Shown here piece by piece: positions 36,124 through 46,187 of a stretch of 64,000 nucleotides of DNA (its first letter is position 1; each line of letters begins with the position of its first letter). Both the position numbers and the translations under genes were made by a program. The notes below the pieces were generated by a model. The model worked only from the letters and a program-made list of their open reading frames with translations. It made no database searches and was not told the DNA's origin. Source of the DNA: Actibacterium pelagium (GTDB lineage Bacteria > Pseudomonadota > Alphaproteobacteria > Rhodobacterales > Rhodobacteraceae); assembly GCF_002285415.1 (NCBI RefSeq), contig NZ_NSBU01000004.1, positions 372,001-436,000 on the forward strand. Direction: 5' to 3'.

Positions 36124-36771
36124 TCACTCGCCCGTGGCAACCAGCGTCCAGTTCGGGTTCCCCGAGCCGGCAACACGCGCGAATGTCCAGACGTCGCGCT
36201 GACGCTTGATGGTGTTGGGATCGCCTTCGACGATATTGCCCTCGGCATCGCGCACGGCCGAGGTCATCTCGCCCACGAATTTCACCGTGATCTCGGCTTC
36301 TTTGGTGTTGCGGTCGAACGAAGCCTCTTTCAGCGTCAACTCGCGCACGCCCACAAAGTTGGCCTCGACCTTGAGGCCCTGATCTTCACGTGCACCAATC
36401 ACGTCGACGAAAGCGTCGTGAATGTCCTGAGAGATAAAGCCCTCTACCTCGGACAGATCGCCGTTTTCAAAGGCCATCAGGATCATCTCATAGGCACCGC
36501 GCGCACCGCCCAGGAATTCGGTCACGCTGAACCCCGGCTCTGCCATCTTCAACGCGGCAAGCGCCTTGGCGGATTCAGTACCGTCATCGACATGATCGGT
36601 GATATCCGTGTCCGGCCCACCTTCGATCACTTCGAACCCTCTGCGGTCAGGCGCCTGACGCGGAACGGGTGGCTTTTCAAATCCCTCACGCGTTCCCAAT
36701 ACGGACCGCAGGCGCAGGATCAGGAACAATGCGATCCCGGCAAGGACAAGAAGCTGTAAAAGTCCGTTCAT
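36124..36771 (-). CDS. Tim44-like domain protein, membrane-anchored
   Basis: A 215-residue protein with a single N-terminal membrane helix (about 3-21) and a C-terminal Tim44-like domain (about 75-215) recognised by FLGGARGAYEMILMAFENGD and the final RDVWTFARVAGSGNPNWTLVATGE. Bacterial homologues (TimA type) are thought to relate to protein transport or membrane assembly; the role is inferred. The ATG at 36771 gives the proper membrane-anchor start. Confidence 0.85.
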   Translation of the reverse strand: MNGLLQLLVLAGIALFLILRLRSVLGTREGFEKPPVPRQAPDRRGFEVIEGGPDTDITDHVDDGTESAKALAALKMAEPGFSVTEFLGGARGAYEMILMAFENGDLSEVEGFISQDIHDAFVDVIGAREDQGLKVEANFVGVRELTLKEASFDRNTKEAEITVKFVGEMTSAVRDAEGNIVEGDPNTIKRQRDVWTFARVAGSGNPNWTLVATGE

Positions 36772-36884
36772 TAGAACCTCGTAACGGCAGGGGGGTTGGT
36801 ATCTTGGCTTATGTCGCACATATGTATGCGAGGGGGCAGGTCAAGTCCACCATCACCGCCCCGTAATAAAAGAGGATCAATTCT

Positions 36885-37370
36885 ATGTGGCTTCTAGCCC
36901 TTTTCGTCGGCGTTCCCCTGATCGAGATCGCTTTGTTCATCCAGGTTGGCGGGGCGATCGGCCTGTGGTCGACCCTTGGGATTGTGGTTCTGACTGCGAT
37001 ACTCGGCACCTATCTGATGCGCGCGCAGGGCTCGGCAGCGATGGCCGACATTCGGAACTCTTTCAACCAGATGAACGATCCGACAGAGCCGCTGGCCCAT
37101 GGGGCGATGATCCTGTTTTCCGGCGCTTTGCTGCTGACACCCGGTTTCTTCACCGATGCGGTTGGCTTTGCTTTGTTGGTTCCGGCGTTTCGAAGCGCTG
37201 CCTTCCGCTGGCTTCGTAAACGGGTGAAGGTTCAGTCCTTCAGCGCGCATCAAACCACGCAGGGGTTTCACCGCCCGGCCTCGGACGATGTGGTGAATGG
37301 CGACTACGTCGATATCACCGATCAGGCCCCCAAAGACAGTGATGCACCGTCGCGCTGGACTCAGCATTGA
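36885..37370 (+). CDS. fxsA: FxsA-family membrane protein
   Basis: A 161-residue inner-membrane protein. PLIEIALFIQVGGAIGLWSTLG, VLTAILGTYLMRAQG and LLLTPGFFTDAVGFALLVP are the FxsA core; in E. coli FxsA relieves exclusion of phage T7 by plasmid F. The C-terminal 40 residues are hydrophilic. It is divergent from the Tim44-like gene and precedes secB by 56 bases. Confidence 0.88.
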   Translation: MWLLALFVGVPLIEIALFIQVGGAIGLWSTLGIVVLTAILGTYLMRAQGSAAMADIRNSFNQMNDPTEPLAHGAMILFSGALLLTPGFFTDAVGFALLVPAFRSAAFRWLRKRVKVQSFSAHQTTQGFHRPASDDVVNGDYVDITDQAPKDSDAPSRWTQH

Positions 37371-37426
37371 GGGTCCCTCGCCAGTCTGGTAAGCATCTTC
37401 CGAAAATATTTTGACAGGAGCCTCTG

Positions 37427-37927
37427 ATGGCTGAAGAGAACCAAGCTGGCGAAGCCGCCGCGCAACCCACCGCCCCGCAAATGAAAGTCCTGGGTCAGTT
37501 TATCCGGGACATGTCTTTTGAAAACTTCCTGGTCCAGAAGGGTGTCACCGGCGACGTGAACCCCGACGTTAAGGTACAGGTCGCGCTGGATGCGAAAAAG
37601 CGCCCAGCCGAGAACCAATACGAAGTGTTCACCAAATTCACCGTGACCTCGAACAACAAGGGTGACGACACCCCGCTGTTCCTGCTGGAGCTGGACTATG
37701 GCGGAATTTTCTACGTTGCCAACATCCCCGAAGAGCAGCTGCACCCCTATCTGCTGATCGAATGCCCGCGGATGCTGTTCCCGTTTGCGCGCCGTATCGT
37801 CAGCGATGTGACCCGTGACGGCGGCTTCCCGCCGCTGAACATGGACTCGGTCGATTTTGTTGCGCTGTACCGCCAGGAAATCGCCCGCCGTGCCCAACAG
37901 CAGGCCGAAGGCGAACAGGTTAACTAA
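37427..37927 (+). CDS. secB: Protein-export chaperone SecB
   Basis: A 166-residue SecB chaperone, a cytoplasmic tetramer that holds preproteins unfolded and hands them to SecA. KVLGQFIRDMSFENFLVQKG is the family opening; LLELDYGGIFYVANIPEEQLHPYLLIECPRMLFPFARRI is the conserved core. The ATG follows AGGAG. A strong terminator lies just downstream. Confidence 0.95.
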   Translation: MAEENQAGEAAAQPTAPQMKVLGQFIRDMSFENFLVQKGVTGDVNPDVKVQVALDAKKRPAENQYEVFTKFTVTSNNKGDDTPLFLLELDYGGIFYVANIPEEQLHPYLLIECPRMLFPFARRIVSDVTRDGGFPPLNMDSVDFVALYRQEIARRAQQQAEGEQVN

Positions 37928-37945
37928 GCCTTTTCAATTAAACGA

Positions 37946-37975
37946 AAAACCCCGGGCTGGTCCCGGGGTTTTTTG
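37946..37975 (+). terminator. Rho-independent terminator of secB
   Basis: AAAAACCCCGGG and CCCGGGGTTTTT pair perfectly over 12 bp around a CTGGT loop, followed by more T residues. The A-run on the other side lets it serve the convergent dnaQ gene too. Confidence 0.9.
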
Positions 37976-37991
37976 TTTTGAGCAGCCTGTC

Positions 37992-38732
37992 TTAGGCCTG
38001 TCGCATCTTCTTCCAAAGCGCATCATCGCCAAGCTTTTCTACAAAGGCGTCATGGGCCGAGGTTTCTGCCTCGGTGATCCGAGATGGCAGGGGGTTTGGT
38101 CGCGCTGTGGGGCGCCATTCGTCAACCGCAGGACCACTGGAACTGCTGGCCTGAATGCTTGCACCCAGCACCAGCCCCGGCTGACGACCACCGATCAGTT
38201 CCAGATAGACCTCGGCCAGAATTTCAGAGTCGAGCAACGCGCCGTGCAGTGTCCGGTTCGAGTTATCGATCCCGAACCGGCGGCACAAAGCATCCAGCGA
38301 CGCCGGAGACCCCGGGAATTTCTTCCGCGCGATCATCAGCGTATCGATCGCCTGATCAAACGGCATCTGGGGCAGGTTCATCCAGCCCAGCTCTGCGTTC
38401 AAGAACTTCATGTCGAAGCTGGCGTTGTGGATCACCAGTTTAGAGTCTCCGACGAAATCAGCGAAGGCCTGTCCAACCTCGTGAAACACGGGCTTGTCCA
38501 GCAGCGTGACCTCTCCGGGTTTCGCGTCGCGCGGGGGCGACAGGATATCCGGGCCGATCCCATGCACGCCAAAGGCCTCGTCCGGCATGTCGCGCTTGGG
38601 GTTGATATACTGGTGATAGGTTTTTCCGGTGGGCAGGTGGTTCCACAGCTCGATCGCCCCGATCTCGACGATCCGGTCGCCGGATTCCGGGTCAAACCCC
38701 GTGGTTTCGGTATCGAGAACGATCTCACGCAT
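37992..38732 (-). CDS. dnaQ: DNA polymerase III subunit epsilon
   Basis: A 246-residue DEDDh 3'-5' exonuclease, the proofreading subunit of the replicase. Exo I is VLDTETTGFDPESGDRIVEIG, Exo II is VIHNASFDMKFLNAEL, and the Exo III His-Asp is in LHGALLDSEILAEVYL. The C-terminal tail (about 180-246) would bind the alpha subunit. It overlaps coaE by eight bases and is the last gene of maf-aroE-coaE-dnaQ, which leads away from oriC. Confidence 0.95.
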   Translation of the reverse strand: MREIVLDTETTGFDPESGDRIVEIGAIELWNHLPTGKTYHQYINPKRDMPDEAFGVHGIGPDILSPPRDAKPGEVTLLDKPVFHEVGQAFADFVGDSKLVIHNASFDMKFLNAELGWMNLPQMPFDQAIDTLMIARKKFPGSPASLDALCRRFGIDNSNRTLHGALLDSEILAEVYLELIGGRQPGLVLGASIQASSSSGPAVDEWRPTARPNPLPSRITEAETSAHDAFVEKLGDDALWKKMRQA

Positions 38733-39327
38733 TGGCCTGCCTGTTCGAAATGTCGGTCAGCACATCCTGCACGGCGGCACGGGCGGCTTCAAGGCTGGTG
38801 GTTTCGATGATGTAGTCCGCTTTCTTGCGCTTTTCCGCGTCTGGCACTTGTTTCGACAGGATCAGTTCAAACTGCTCTTCACTCATCGTGCCGCGTTCTA
38901 GGACGCGGGCGCGTTGTACATCGGCTGGGGCGGTAACCACGACAATGGCATCCATCAGCGATGATCCACCTGTTTCAAAAAGCAGGGGGATATCCAGCAA
39001 TACCACCTTAGCCCCCTGATTTTCATTGATAAAATCAGCGCGATCCTTGGCAACAAGGGGGTGAACCACGGCTTCTATCTTGGCCAGCGCGCCCGGTTCA
39101 GCACCAATCCAATCTTTCAGCGCTACGCGATCAACGGCGCCATCCACGATTGCGTCGGGATGCAGCGCTTGAATGGCTGAAACCGCTGCCCCGTCCTTGG
39201 AATACAGCCGATGAACCGCGGCATCTGCGTCCCAGACGGGCACGCCCGCCTCGGCAAACATCTTCGCCGTAGTGGACTTTCCCATCCCGATAGATCCGGT
39301 CAGTCCCAGAAGGAACGGTTTGCTCAT
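38725..39327 (-). CDS. coaE: Dephospho-CoA kinase
   Basis: A 200-residue P-loop kinase for the last step of coenzyme A synthesis. The Walker A motif is GLTGSIGMGKST (about 8-19), then VWDADAAVHRLY with the catalytic Asp, and VVLLDIPLLFETG. It overlaps aroE upstream (ATGA) and dnaQ downstream, indicating one transcript. Confidence 0.94.
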   Translation of the reverse strand: MSKPFLLGLTGSIGMGKSTTAKMFAEAGVPVWDADAAVHRLYSKDGAAVSAIQALHPDAIVDGAVDRVALKDWIGAEPGALAKIEAVVHPLVAKDRADFINENQGAKVVLLDIPLLFETGGSSLMDAIVVVTAPADVQRARVLERGTMSEEQFELILSKQVPDAEKRKKADYIIETTSLEAARAAVQDVLTDISNRQANA

Positions 39328-40157
39328 TCTCCAAGAACCAAGAGGCGGGTGGTTTCATCCACCTCGGGTTTTTGACCGAACCAGCGTTCGAACCCGGGGG
39401 TCGCTTGGTAAAGAAGCATGCCCAATCCATCTACGACGGTGTTTCCACGCGCTTGCGCCTCTGTCAGCAGGGGAGTCATCAACGGTGAATAAACGATGTC
39501 ATTGACCAGCGCGCTTGTTGGCAGGTTTTCTAGCGAGATCTTCAGCTCTGCCTTGCCGGTCATTCCCAACGATGTGGTATTCACCAGGGTCGCGACGCCT
39601 TCCAGCATCGCGCCGGTCTGAACCCAGTCATAGACCTCTACCCGAGAGCCAAAGTCCTGACGTAGTGCCTCTGCCCGTGCCTTGGTACGGTTGGCCAGCC
39701 GAATTTCCGGGGCACCCGCATCCAAAAGGGCCGAGATCACCGCTCGACTTGCGCCGCCTGCACCTAAAACAGCCGCTGGCCCCGAAGATGGATCCCAATC
39801 GCCTCCGTTTTGGCGAAGGTTTTCCAGAAACCCGTATCCGTCTGTGTTGTCTGCAATGATCTTGCCGTCAGCGCCGAAAGTCAGAGTATTCGCGGCCCCG
39901 ATCAGGGCTGCGCGATCGGTGACAGTATCGGCCAGCGACAAGGCGGCTTCTTTATGGGGAATAGTGACATTTACCCCTACGAACCCTTGGCGCGGCAACA
40001 TGCGCAGCACTTCGGCCAGATCAGACTGGCTGATATCCATCGGAATGTAGTAGCCCTCGATCCCGTATCGGGACAGCCAATAATTCTGCAACTTCGGCGA
40101 CTTGGAATGGGCGATCGGGGATCCGATCACACCAGCCAAAGGTATTCGTTCGCTCAT
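39324..40157 (-). CDS. aroE: Shikimate dehydrogenase (NADP+)
   Basis: A 277-residue enzyme reducing 3-dehydroshikimate in aromatic amino-acid synthesis. GVIGSPIAHSKSPKLQN binds shikimate, VNVTIPHKEAA holds the catalytic Lys, DNTDGYGFLENL the catalytic Asp, and VLGAGGASRAVISALL is the NADP loop. It overlaps maf and coaE by four bases each. Confidence 0.95.
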   Translation of the reverse strand: MSERIPLAGVIGSPIAHSKSPKLQNYWLSRYGIEGYYIPMDISQSDLAEVLRMLPRQGFVGVNVTIPHKEAALSLADTVTDRAALIGAANTLTFGADGKIIADNTDGYGFLENLRQNGGDWDPSSGPAAVLGAGGASRAVISALLDAGAPEIRLANRTKARAEALRQDFGSRVEVYDWVQTGAMLEGVATLVNTTSLGMTGKAELKISLENLPTSALVNDIVYSPLMTPLLTEAQARGNTVVDGLGMLLYQATPGFERWFGQKPEVDETTRLLVLGE

Positions 40158-40753
40158 GCGGGCAAATCTCCACGCAGGGTCAGGTAATTCAAAAACGGCA
40201 GCAGCGGCAGGCCCAGCACTGTAAAATAGTCCCCCTCAATCTGAGAGAACAGGCGTACCCCTTCTTCCTCTAGTTTATAGCATCCTACCGCGTGTTGGAT
40301 ACTGTCCCAGTTCCGTTCAATGTAGGATTCCAGATAGCTGTCGGAAAAAGGTCGCATCGTAAGTCGCACTTGACCAACATGCCGCCACACGGGTTTGCCG
40401 TCTTCATAAAGAACGGCGGCCGACAACAGCTTGTGCCGCGCGCCCCGCATCCGTTTCAGCTGATCGCGCGCCTGATCAGGAGAAGAGGGCTTGGACAGCA
40501 TCTCTCCTTTCAATTCCAGTATCTGGTCGCAGCCCAGCACCAACGCGCCGGGGTTCTTTTCGGCGATACGTCTGGCTTTGAACTCTGCCAACGCGTCCGC
40601 GATGTCATGTGGGGTTGCCCCTTCGGCCAACAGCGATTGCTTGATCGCTTCCTCATCAACGCGCGCGGGTTGAACCGCGAACTCGACCCCGGCGTTGCGC
40701 AGCAACTGCTGACGTATGTCAGAGCCCGAGGCGATGATAAGAGAGGCAGCCAT
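40154..40753 (-). CDS. maf: Maf-like nucleoside triphosphate pyrophosphatase
   Basis: A 199-residue Maf protein, a house-cleaning pyrophosphatase for modified or dTTP/UTP-type nucleotides. IIASGSDIRQQLLRNAGVEF replaces the usual SxSPRR loop with SGSDIRQQ; VLGCDQIL and the ESYIERNWDSIQHAVGCYKLEEEG block are standard for the family. It is the first gene leftward of oriC and overlaps aroE. Confidence 0.88.
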   Translation of the reverse strand: MAASLIIASGSDIRQQLLRNAGVEFAVQPARVDEEAIKQSLLAEGATPHDIADALAEFKARRIAEKNPGALVLGCDQILELKGEMLSKPSSPDQARDQLKRMRGARHKLLSAAVLYEDGKPVWRHVGQVRLTMRPFSDSYLESYIERNWDSIQHAVGCYKLEEEGVRLFSQIEGDYFTVLGLPLLPFLNYLTLRGDLPA

Positions 40754-41146
40754 TGAATAACCCTGTGGATGAATTGCTCTGAACCGTCAGGACAACGCCC
40801 GAGCTGTTTGGGGCAGATTTCCTGCTTCACCCGAATGCCAAAGTTTTGTCAACGTATCTCACATTGAATCTCACAGAGGAGAAAATTTTTTTGGGCCTTG
40901 GGATAACTTGTCTTTGACCAACTGGTTTATAAAGTTATCCACAGATACTGCAGAGAAATCAAAAACTAACTTTCTGTTTTGTATAGAAAAAATGCCAAGA
41001 GGGAAATTATAGCTGACTTGTAAACATATATATTCACATGCCGTTTCCGCTTGTGGATGACCTCGGGGTCAAGGCATTAATCCCAGATATCCACAGGCCC
41101 AACAAATACATCATCTTTCTCTTTTATATTTTATTATTTTAGAGAG
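40754..41146. other. Probable chromosomal replication origin (oriC)
   Basis: This 393-base gap between maf and hemJ is the longest non-coding and most AT-rich stretch of the window. It holds DnaA boxes: TTATCCACA at 40935-40943 (perfect), TGTGGATGA at 40764-40772 and 41052-41060 (reverse, one mismatch each) and ATATCCACA at 41087-41095 (one mismatch), plus a weaker TTGGGATAA at 40898-40906. The AT-rich tract 41104-41146 could be the unwinding element. Flanking genes read outward, and parAB with parS lies 3-7 kb away, which supports an origin. Confidence 0.75.
40935..40943 (+). promoter_or_regulatory. Perfect DnaA box
   Basis: TTATCCACA matches the TTATNCACA consensus exactly and lies in the middle of the AT-rich maf-hemJ gap. 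It is the best of four to five DnaA-box-like sites there. Confidence 0.75.
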
Positions 41147-41167
41147 ATGGAAACAGGAGTGCTTCAT

Positions 41168-41617
41168 ATGACTGATATTCTGGCTTCCCTTTACCCATGG
41201 ACGAAATCGTTACATGTGGTGTCGGTAATGGCGTGGATGGCGGGCCTGTTCTATTTGCCGCGTTTATTTGTCTATCACACCGAACAATGTGAGGTGGGGT
41301 CCGACAGGGATACTTTGTTCCAAACCATGGAGCGGAAATTGCTTCGGTTCATCATGAACCCCGCAATGATCGCCACATGGATCTTTGGCCTGATGCTGGT
41401 CTTCACCCCGGGAGTCGTCGATTGGGGCGCTGTGTGGCCCTATACGAAGGCGGCATCGGTCTTGGCGATGACGTGGTTCCATCACTGGCTTGGGTTGCGA
41501 CGAAAGGATTTCATCAAGGGCGAGAACGCGCTAACCGGCAAGCAGCACCGTTGGATGAACGAAGTGCCGACTTTGCTGATGATTGTCATCGTGTTCTCGG
41601 TCATCGTGAAATTCTGA
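41168..41617 (+). CDS. hemJ: Protoporphyrinogen oxidase HemJ
   Basis: A 149-residue four-helix membrane protein of the HemJ (UPF0093) family, which oxidises protoporphyrinogen IX in most alphaproteobacteria lacking HemG/HemY. KSLHVVSVMAWMAGLFYLPRLFVYH contains the conserved His and the WxxGLFYLPRL signature; TWFHHWL and RWMNEVPTLLMI follow. I chose the ATG at 41168 because AGGAG lies eight bases before it; an ATG at 41147 would add seven residues. Confidence 0.92.
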   Translation: MTDILASLYPWTKSLHVVSVMAWMAGLFYLPRLFVYHTEQCEVGSDRDTLFQTMERKLLRFIMNPAMIATWIFGLMLVFTPGVVDWGAVWPYTKAASVLAMTWFHHWLGLRRKDFIKGENALTGKQHRWMNEVPTLLMIVIVFSVIVKF

Positions 41618-41622
41618 TAAAC

Positions 41623-41650
41623 TTGACTTCAAGGTTACGACTGCTTATCT
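41623..41650 (+). promoter_or_regulatory. Candidate sigma-70-type promoter for rho
   Basis: TTGACT (41623-41628), a 16-base spacer and TTATCT (41645-41650) lie 90 bases before the rho start, just after the hemJ stop. This leaves a transcribed leader of about 80 bases. Confidence 0.4.
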
Positions 41651-41739
41651 CCCTTCCCGCAGGCCGTCCGGCTTGTTGAATTCCCCTGGAAAACCAAAAT
41701 CATCATCCGTTTGGATGAAACCGAAAGCAGTTATTTCTT

Positions 41740-43011
41740 ATGGCAGAGAACCGTCTGGCTCTTGCTGAGCTGAAAGCCAAAAGCCCCAAAGCCCTTCTGG
41801 CGATGGCCGAAGAACTTGAAATCGAAAACGCCTCGACCATGCGTAAGGGCGAGATGATGTTCGAGATCCTCAAGGAACATGCCGAAGAAGGCTGGGAGAT
41901 TTCCGGTGACGGTGTTCTCGAGGTTCTGCAAGACGGGTTTGGTTTCCTACGTTCGCCCGAAGCGAACTATCTGCCGGGTCCCGATGACATCTACGTCTCG
42001 CCCGACATGATCCGTAAGAACTCTTTGCGGACCGGTGATACGGTGGAAGGTGTCATTAAAGCCCCGGGCGACAATGAACGCTACTTCGCGATCACCAAGC
42101 CGACGAAGATCAACTTCGAGGATCCCGAGAAGGCGAAGCACAAGATCAACTTCGACAACCTGACGCCGCTGTACCCGGATGAGCGCCTGAAGATGGAGAT
42201 CGACGATCCGACCATCAAAGACCGTTCCGCCCGGATCATCGATCTGGTTGCGCCGATCGGTAAAGGCCAGCGCTCGTTGATCGTGGCGCCGCCGCGGACC
42301 GGTAAAACCGTTCTGTTGCAAAACATCGCCCATTCGATCGAGGCCAACCACCCAGAGTGTTACCTGATCGTTCTGCTGATCGACGAACGCCCGGAAGAGG
42401 TGACTGACATGCAGCGCTCTGTGAAGGGTGAGGTGATTTCCTCAACCTTCGACGAACCCGCGTCGCGTCACGTGGCCGTGTCTGAAATGGTCATCGAAAA
42501 AGCCAAGCGTCTGGTCGAACATAAACGAGATGTTGTTATCTTGCTCGACTCGATCACAAGACTTGGTAGGGCCTTCAACACAACCGTCCCGTCTTCGGGT
42601 AAGGTTTTGACCGGTGGTGTCGACGCAAACGCCCTGCAACGCCCCAAGCGTTTCTTCGGTGCTGCGCGGAACATTGAAGAAGGTGGTTCGCTGACCATCA
42701 TCTCGACCGCGCTGATCGATACTGGCTCGCGGATGGACGAAGTTATCTTCGAAGAATTCAAAGGCACCGGTAACAGCGAGATCGTTCTGGACCGCAAGGT
42801 TGCCGACAAGCGTGTCTATCCGGCGATGGATATCCTTAAGTCCGGCACCCGGAAAGAGGACCTGCTGGTCGACGCGAAGGACCTGCAAAAGACCTTTGTA
42901 CTGCGCCGCATCCTGAACCCGATGGGTACGACCGACGCGATCGAATTCCTGATCTCGAAGCTGAAGCAAACCAAGAACAACGCCGAGTTCTTCGATTCCA
43001 TGAACACCTAA
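41740..43011 (+). CDS. rho: Transcription termination factor Rho
   Basis: A 423-residue hexameric RNA helicase. The N-terminal SAP-like and cold-shock RNA-binding parts include [26 protein letters not shown]; Walker A is [13 protein letters not shown], Walker [14 protein letters not shown], and the Q-loop and R-loop are in [20 protein letters not shown]. Length and order are normal for the family. It heads rho-mnmE-mnmG-rsmG-parA-parB, reading away from oriC. Confidence 0.96.
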   Translation: MAENRLALAELKAKSPKALLAMAEELEIENASTMRKGEMMFEILKEHAEEGWEISGDGVLEVLQDGFGFLRSPEANYLPGPDDIYVSPDMIRKNSLRTGDTVEGVIKAPGDNERYFAITKPTKINFEDPEKAKHKINFDNLTPLYPDERLKMEIDDPTIKDRSARIIDLVAPIGKGQRSLIVAPPRTGKTVLLQNIAHSIEANHPECYLIVLLIDERPEEVTDMQRSVKGEVISSTFDEPASRHVAVSEMVIEKAKRLVEHKRDVVILLDSITRLGRAFNTTVPSSGKVLTGGVDANALQRPKRFFGAARNIEEGGSLTIISTALIDTGSRMDEVIFEEFKGTGNSEIVLDRKVADKRVYPAMDILKSGTRKEDLLVDAKDLQKTFVLRRILNPMGTTDAIEFLISKLKQTKNNAEFFDSMNT

Positions 43012-43020
43012 GAGGGGTCA

Positions 43021-44310
43021 ATGGACACGATCTATGCCTTGGCGACGGCCCGCGGAAAAGCGGGCGTCGCTGTCATCCGGATCTCGGGGCCGCACGCACG
43101 TGCGGCCTTGTCTGCTTTGGGGGCGTCCGAGCCGCCCGCGCGGCGGGCTGCTCTGCGCGAGATCTTTTGGGATGGCGTCTTGCTGGATCAGGCCTTGGTT
43201 CTGCTGTTCCCGAAAGGGGCCAGCTTCACCGGCGAAGAGGTTGTCGAGCTTCACCTGCATGGCAGCCCGGCAACTGTTCGCGCAGTTCTGCAAGCCTTGT
43301 CGGAAATTGACGGGTTGCGCATGGCAGAGGCCGGAGAGTTCACCCGCCGTGCCTTGGAAAACGAAACACTGGATCTTGCCCAGGTCGAAGGTCTGTCCGA
43401 TCTGCTCGAAGCAGAGACAGAGGCGCAGCGTCGTCAAGCACTGCAAGTCCTGTCTGGCGCGATCGGTGAAAGGGCCGAAGCCTGGCGGGCCAAACTGATC
43501 CGGGCAGCCGCGTTGCTGGCAGCTACGATTGATTTCGCAGATGAAGAGGTTCCGGTCGATGTAACACCGGAAGTCCTTGAATTACTTGATGAAGTCGCTT
43601 CTGATCTCAAGGCCGAGGCGGACGGGGTCGCAGTGGCCGAGCGTATCCGAGACGGGTTTGAGGTCGCTATTGTCGGGGCGCCTAATGCTGGTAAATCAAC
43701 CTTGCTGAATGCTTTGGCTGGGCGAGAAGCCGCGATCACTTCGGAATACGCGGGCACAACGCGCGATGTCATCGAGGTGCGGATGGAGCTGCACGGACTG
43801 CCGGTAACGGTCTTGGACACAGCAGGACTTCGCGAAACCGAAGATGTGGTCGAAGGCATTGGTATCGACCGCGCCCGACAACGCGCGACAGATGCGGATC
43901 TGCGTGTCTTTTTGCTGTCGGGACCAGACGATAAACCGGGCCTAGATCCAGCGCCTGATGACCTGATCGTTCACGGCAAGGCCGATCTGGAAACCTGGGG
44001 TGATGCGCTAGCCGTCTCTGGTAAAACCGGCGTCGGCGTCGGGACGCTGGTCTCTGGGATCACCGAGGTTCTGGAAACCCGTGCCGCCCGTGCTGCGACC
44101 ATGACACGAGAGCGTCACAGGCTGGCAGTACTGTCTGCCATTACCTCTGTTGAAAATGCACGGAATCAGGTAATAGGGGCCCCTGATTTGGCAGAGCTGG
44201 CTGCAGAAGAACTCAACTCCGCCGCCCGGGCATTGGACTCACTTGTTGGGCGGGTGGATGTCGAGCATATCCTCGACGAGATTTTCTCGAGCTTCTGTAT
44301 CGGTAAGTAG
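43021..44310 (+). CDS. mnmE: tRNA modification GTPase MnmE
   Basis: A 429-residue GTPase that with MnmG adds the carboxymethylaminomethyl group at U34 of certain tRNAs. The N-terminal [20 protein letters not shown] binds the folate; the inserted G domain has [20 protein letters not shown] and VHGKADL (a variant of NKxD); and the C-terminus FCIGK carries the catalytic Cys. The G domain is shorter than in E. coli, which accounts for the length. Confidence 0.95.
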   Translation: MDTIYALATARGKAGVAVIRISGPHARAALSALGASEPPARRAALREIFWDGVLLDQALVLLFPKGASFTGEEVVELHLHGSPATVRAVLQALSEIDGLRMAEAGEFTRRALENETLDLAQVEGLSDLLEAETEAQRRQALQVLSGAIGERAEAWRAKLIRAAALLAATIDFADEEVPVDVTPEVLELLDEVASDLKAEADGVAVAERIRDGFEVAIVGAPNAGKSTLLNALAGREAAITSEYAGTTRDVIEVRMELHGLPVTVLDTAGLRETEDVVEGIGIDRARQRATDADLRVFLLSGPDDKPGLDPAPDDLIVHGKADLETWGDALAVSGKTGVGVGTLVSGITEVLETRAARAATMTRERHRLAVLSAITSVENARNQVIGAPDLAELAAEELNSAARALDSLVGRVDVEHILDEIFSSFCIGK

Positions 44311-44312
44311 GA

Positions 44313-46187
44313 GTGTTTCACGTGAAACATCGCGACTTTGATGTTGTGGTGGTCGGTGGTGGCCACGCCGGGGCGGATGCAGCGCATGCCGCCGCGCGGG
44401 TTGGAGCGCGCACCGCACTGGTAACACTTCGATTCGACGGTATCGGGGTGATGTCCTGCAACCCGGCAATCGGCGGGTTGGGGAAGGGCCATCTGGTACG
44501 CGAGGTCGATGCGCTTGGCGGGTTGATGGGGCAGGTCGCGGACCGCGCCGGCATTCAGTTTCGCCTGCTAAACCGCCGCAAAGGCCCTGCAGTACAAGGG
44601 CCGCGCGCCCAAGCAGACCGCAAGATTTACCGCGAAACCATGCAAGCCTTCATCTCGGCGACCCCTAATCTGGAAGTCGTCGAAGGCGAGGTTACCGACC
44701 TGATCATGGATGGCGGGGCTGTTCGCGGCGTGGTTTTGGCGGATGGGTCAGAGCTGAAAGCTGCTGCTGTCGTACTGACAACCGGCACATTCCTGCGCGG
44801 CATTATCCATATCGGTGACGTTCAGCGCCCGGGTGGACGTATTGGCGACAACGCTTCGGTGAAGCTGGCCGAGCGGATGGACAGCTTTGGTTTGCCCTTG
44901 GGTCGTTTGAAAACAGGGACCCCGCCGCGACTGGACGGGCGGACGATTGCCTGGGATGAGCTTGACGCACAACCCGGTGACGATGATCCGGTGCTGTTTT
45001 CCTTCCTGTCGGACAAACCATTCGCGCGCCAGATTTCTTGCGGAATCACGCATACGAACGAACGAACACACGAATTTATCCGGAATAATCTTGATCGCTC
45101 GGCCATGTATGGCGGTCATATTGAGGGCGTCGGCCCGCGGTATTGCCCCTCGATCGAGGATAAGGTGGTGCGGTTTGCTGATAAAACCTCTCATCAAATC
45201 TTCCTTGAACCCGAGGGGCTGGACGATCACACCGTTTATCCGAATGGGATTTCAACTTCTTTGCCAGAAGATGTGCAGCATGATTACGTGCACTCGATCA
45301 AAGGCTTGGAAGAGGCTGTCATCCTGCAACCGGGTTACGCGATTGAATACGACTATGTTGATCCGCGGGCGCTGAACGCTCAATTGGGTGTGAAAGATGT
45401 TCCGGGCCTTTATTTGGCGGGGCAAATCAACGGGACCACCGGCTATGAAGAGGCCGCAGCACAGGGGACAGTGGCCGGCTTGAACGCCGCGATGCAGGCA
45501 CAAGACCGAGATCCGATCTTGTTCAGCCGCTCTGACAGCTATATCGGCGTGATGGTCGATGACCTGATCACACGCGGCGTAACAGAGCCTTATCGTATGT
45601 TCACCTCGCGGGCAGAGTTCCGTCTGTCTTTGCGGGCAGATAACGCTGACCAACGCCTTACCCAGAAAGGCATAGATATCGGCTGCGTGGGGGAAGCACG
45701 CCAAAAGGCCTTTGCCCAGAAGATGGAGCGGCTAGAGGCGGCGAAAACTGCTTTGGAGGCCATGTCTCTAACACCCAAGCAAATTCGGGCAGCCGGTATT
45801 AGCGTCAGCGAAGACGGTAATCGCCGCAACGGGATGGACGTTCTGGCGTTCCCTGACGTTGGTTTTGACGACATGGTCGCCCTGAACGAAGAATTGTCGG
45901 GCGTAGATTCGGAAATTCGGGCTCAGGTAGAGCGCGATGCGCTTTATGCCAACTACATCAAGCGTCAGGAACAGGACCTTGCCGCCATCAAGCGTGACGA
46001 GGCTCATAAAATTCCGGTCGATTTCGACTATGACGCTCTGAACGGTCTATCAAATGAGCTGACGCTGAAGCTGAAGCGGGTTCGCCCCAGCACATTGGGG
46101 CAGGCGGGCCGTGTAGAGGGCATGACGCCGGCGGCGCTGACCGTTATTCTGGCGCGTCTTCGTCAGATGGAGCGGCAAAGCGCATGA
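44313..46187 (+). CDS. mnmG: tRNA uridine 5-carboxymethylaminomethyl modification enzyme MnmG
   Basis: A 624-residue FAD protein, partner of Mnm[20 protein letters not shown] is the FAD loop, [24 protein letters not shown] and [19 protein letters not shown] are family blocks, and [16 protein letters not shown] lies late. It may start at GTG 44313 (MFHVKH) or at GTG 44322, which has AGGAG at a better distance. Both lie within a perfect parS site. It overlaps rsmG by four bases. Confidence 0.96.
   Translation: MFHVKHRDFDVVVVGGGHAGADAAHAAARVGARTALVTLRFDGIGVMSCNPAIGGLGKGHLVREVDALGGLMGQVADRAGIQFRLLNRRKGPAVQGPRAQADRKIYRETMQAFISATPNLEVVEGEVTDLIMDGGAVRGVVLADGSELKAAAVVLTTGTFLRGIIHIGDVQRPGGRIGDNASVKLAERMDSFGLPLGRLKTGTPPRLDGRTIAWDELDAQPGDDDPVLFSFLSDKPFARQISCGITHTNERTHEFIRNNLDRSAMYGGHIEGVGPRYCPSIEDKVVRFADKTSHQIFLEPEGLDDHTVYPNGISTSLPEDVQHDYVHSIKGLEEAVILQPGYAIEYDYVDPRALNAQLGVKDVPGLYLAGQINGTTGYEEAAAQGTVAGLNAAMQAQDRDPILFSRSDSYIGVMVDDLITRGVTEPYRMFTSRAEFRLSLRADNADQRLTQKGIDIGCVGEARQKAFAQKMERLEAAKTALEAMSLTPKQIRAAGISVSEDGNRRNGMDVLAFPDVGFDDMVALNEELSGVDSEIRAQVERDALYANYIKRQEQDLAAIKRDEAHKIPVDFDYDALNGLSNELTLKLKRVRPSTLGQAGRVEGMTPAALTVILARLRQMERQSA
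44314..44329. promoter_or_regulatory. parS: parS site 1 (ParB binding), at the start of mnmG
   Basis: TGTTTCACGTGAAACA is a perfect 16-bp palindrome identical to the canonical chromosomal parS sequence. It covers the first codons of mnmG, so its bases encode FHVKH. It lies 2.5 kb before parA. Confidence 0.93.
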
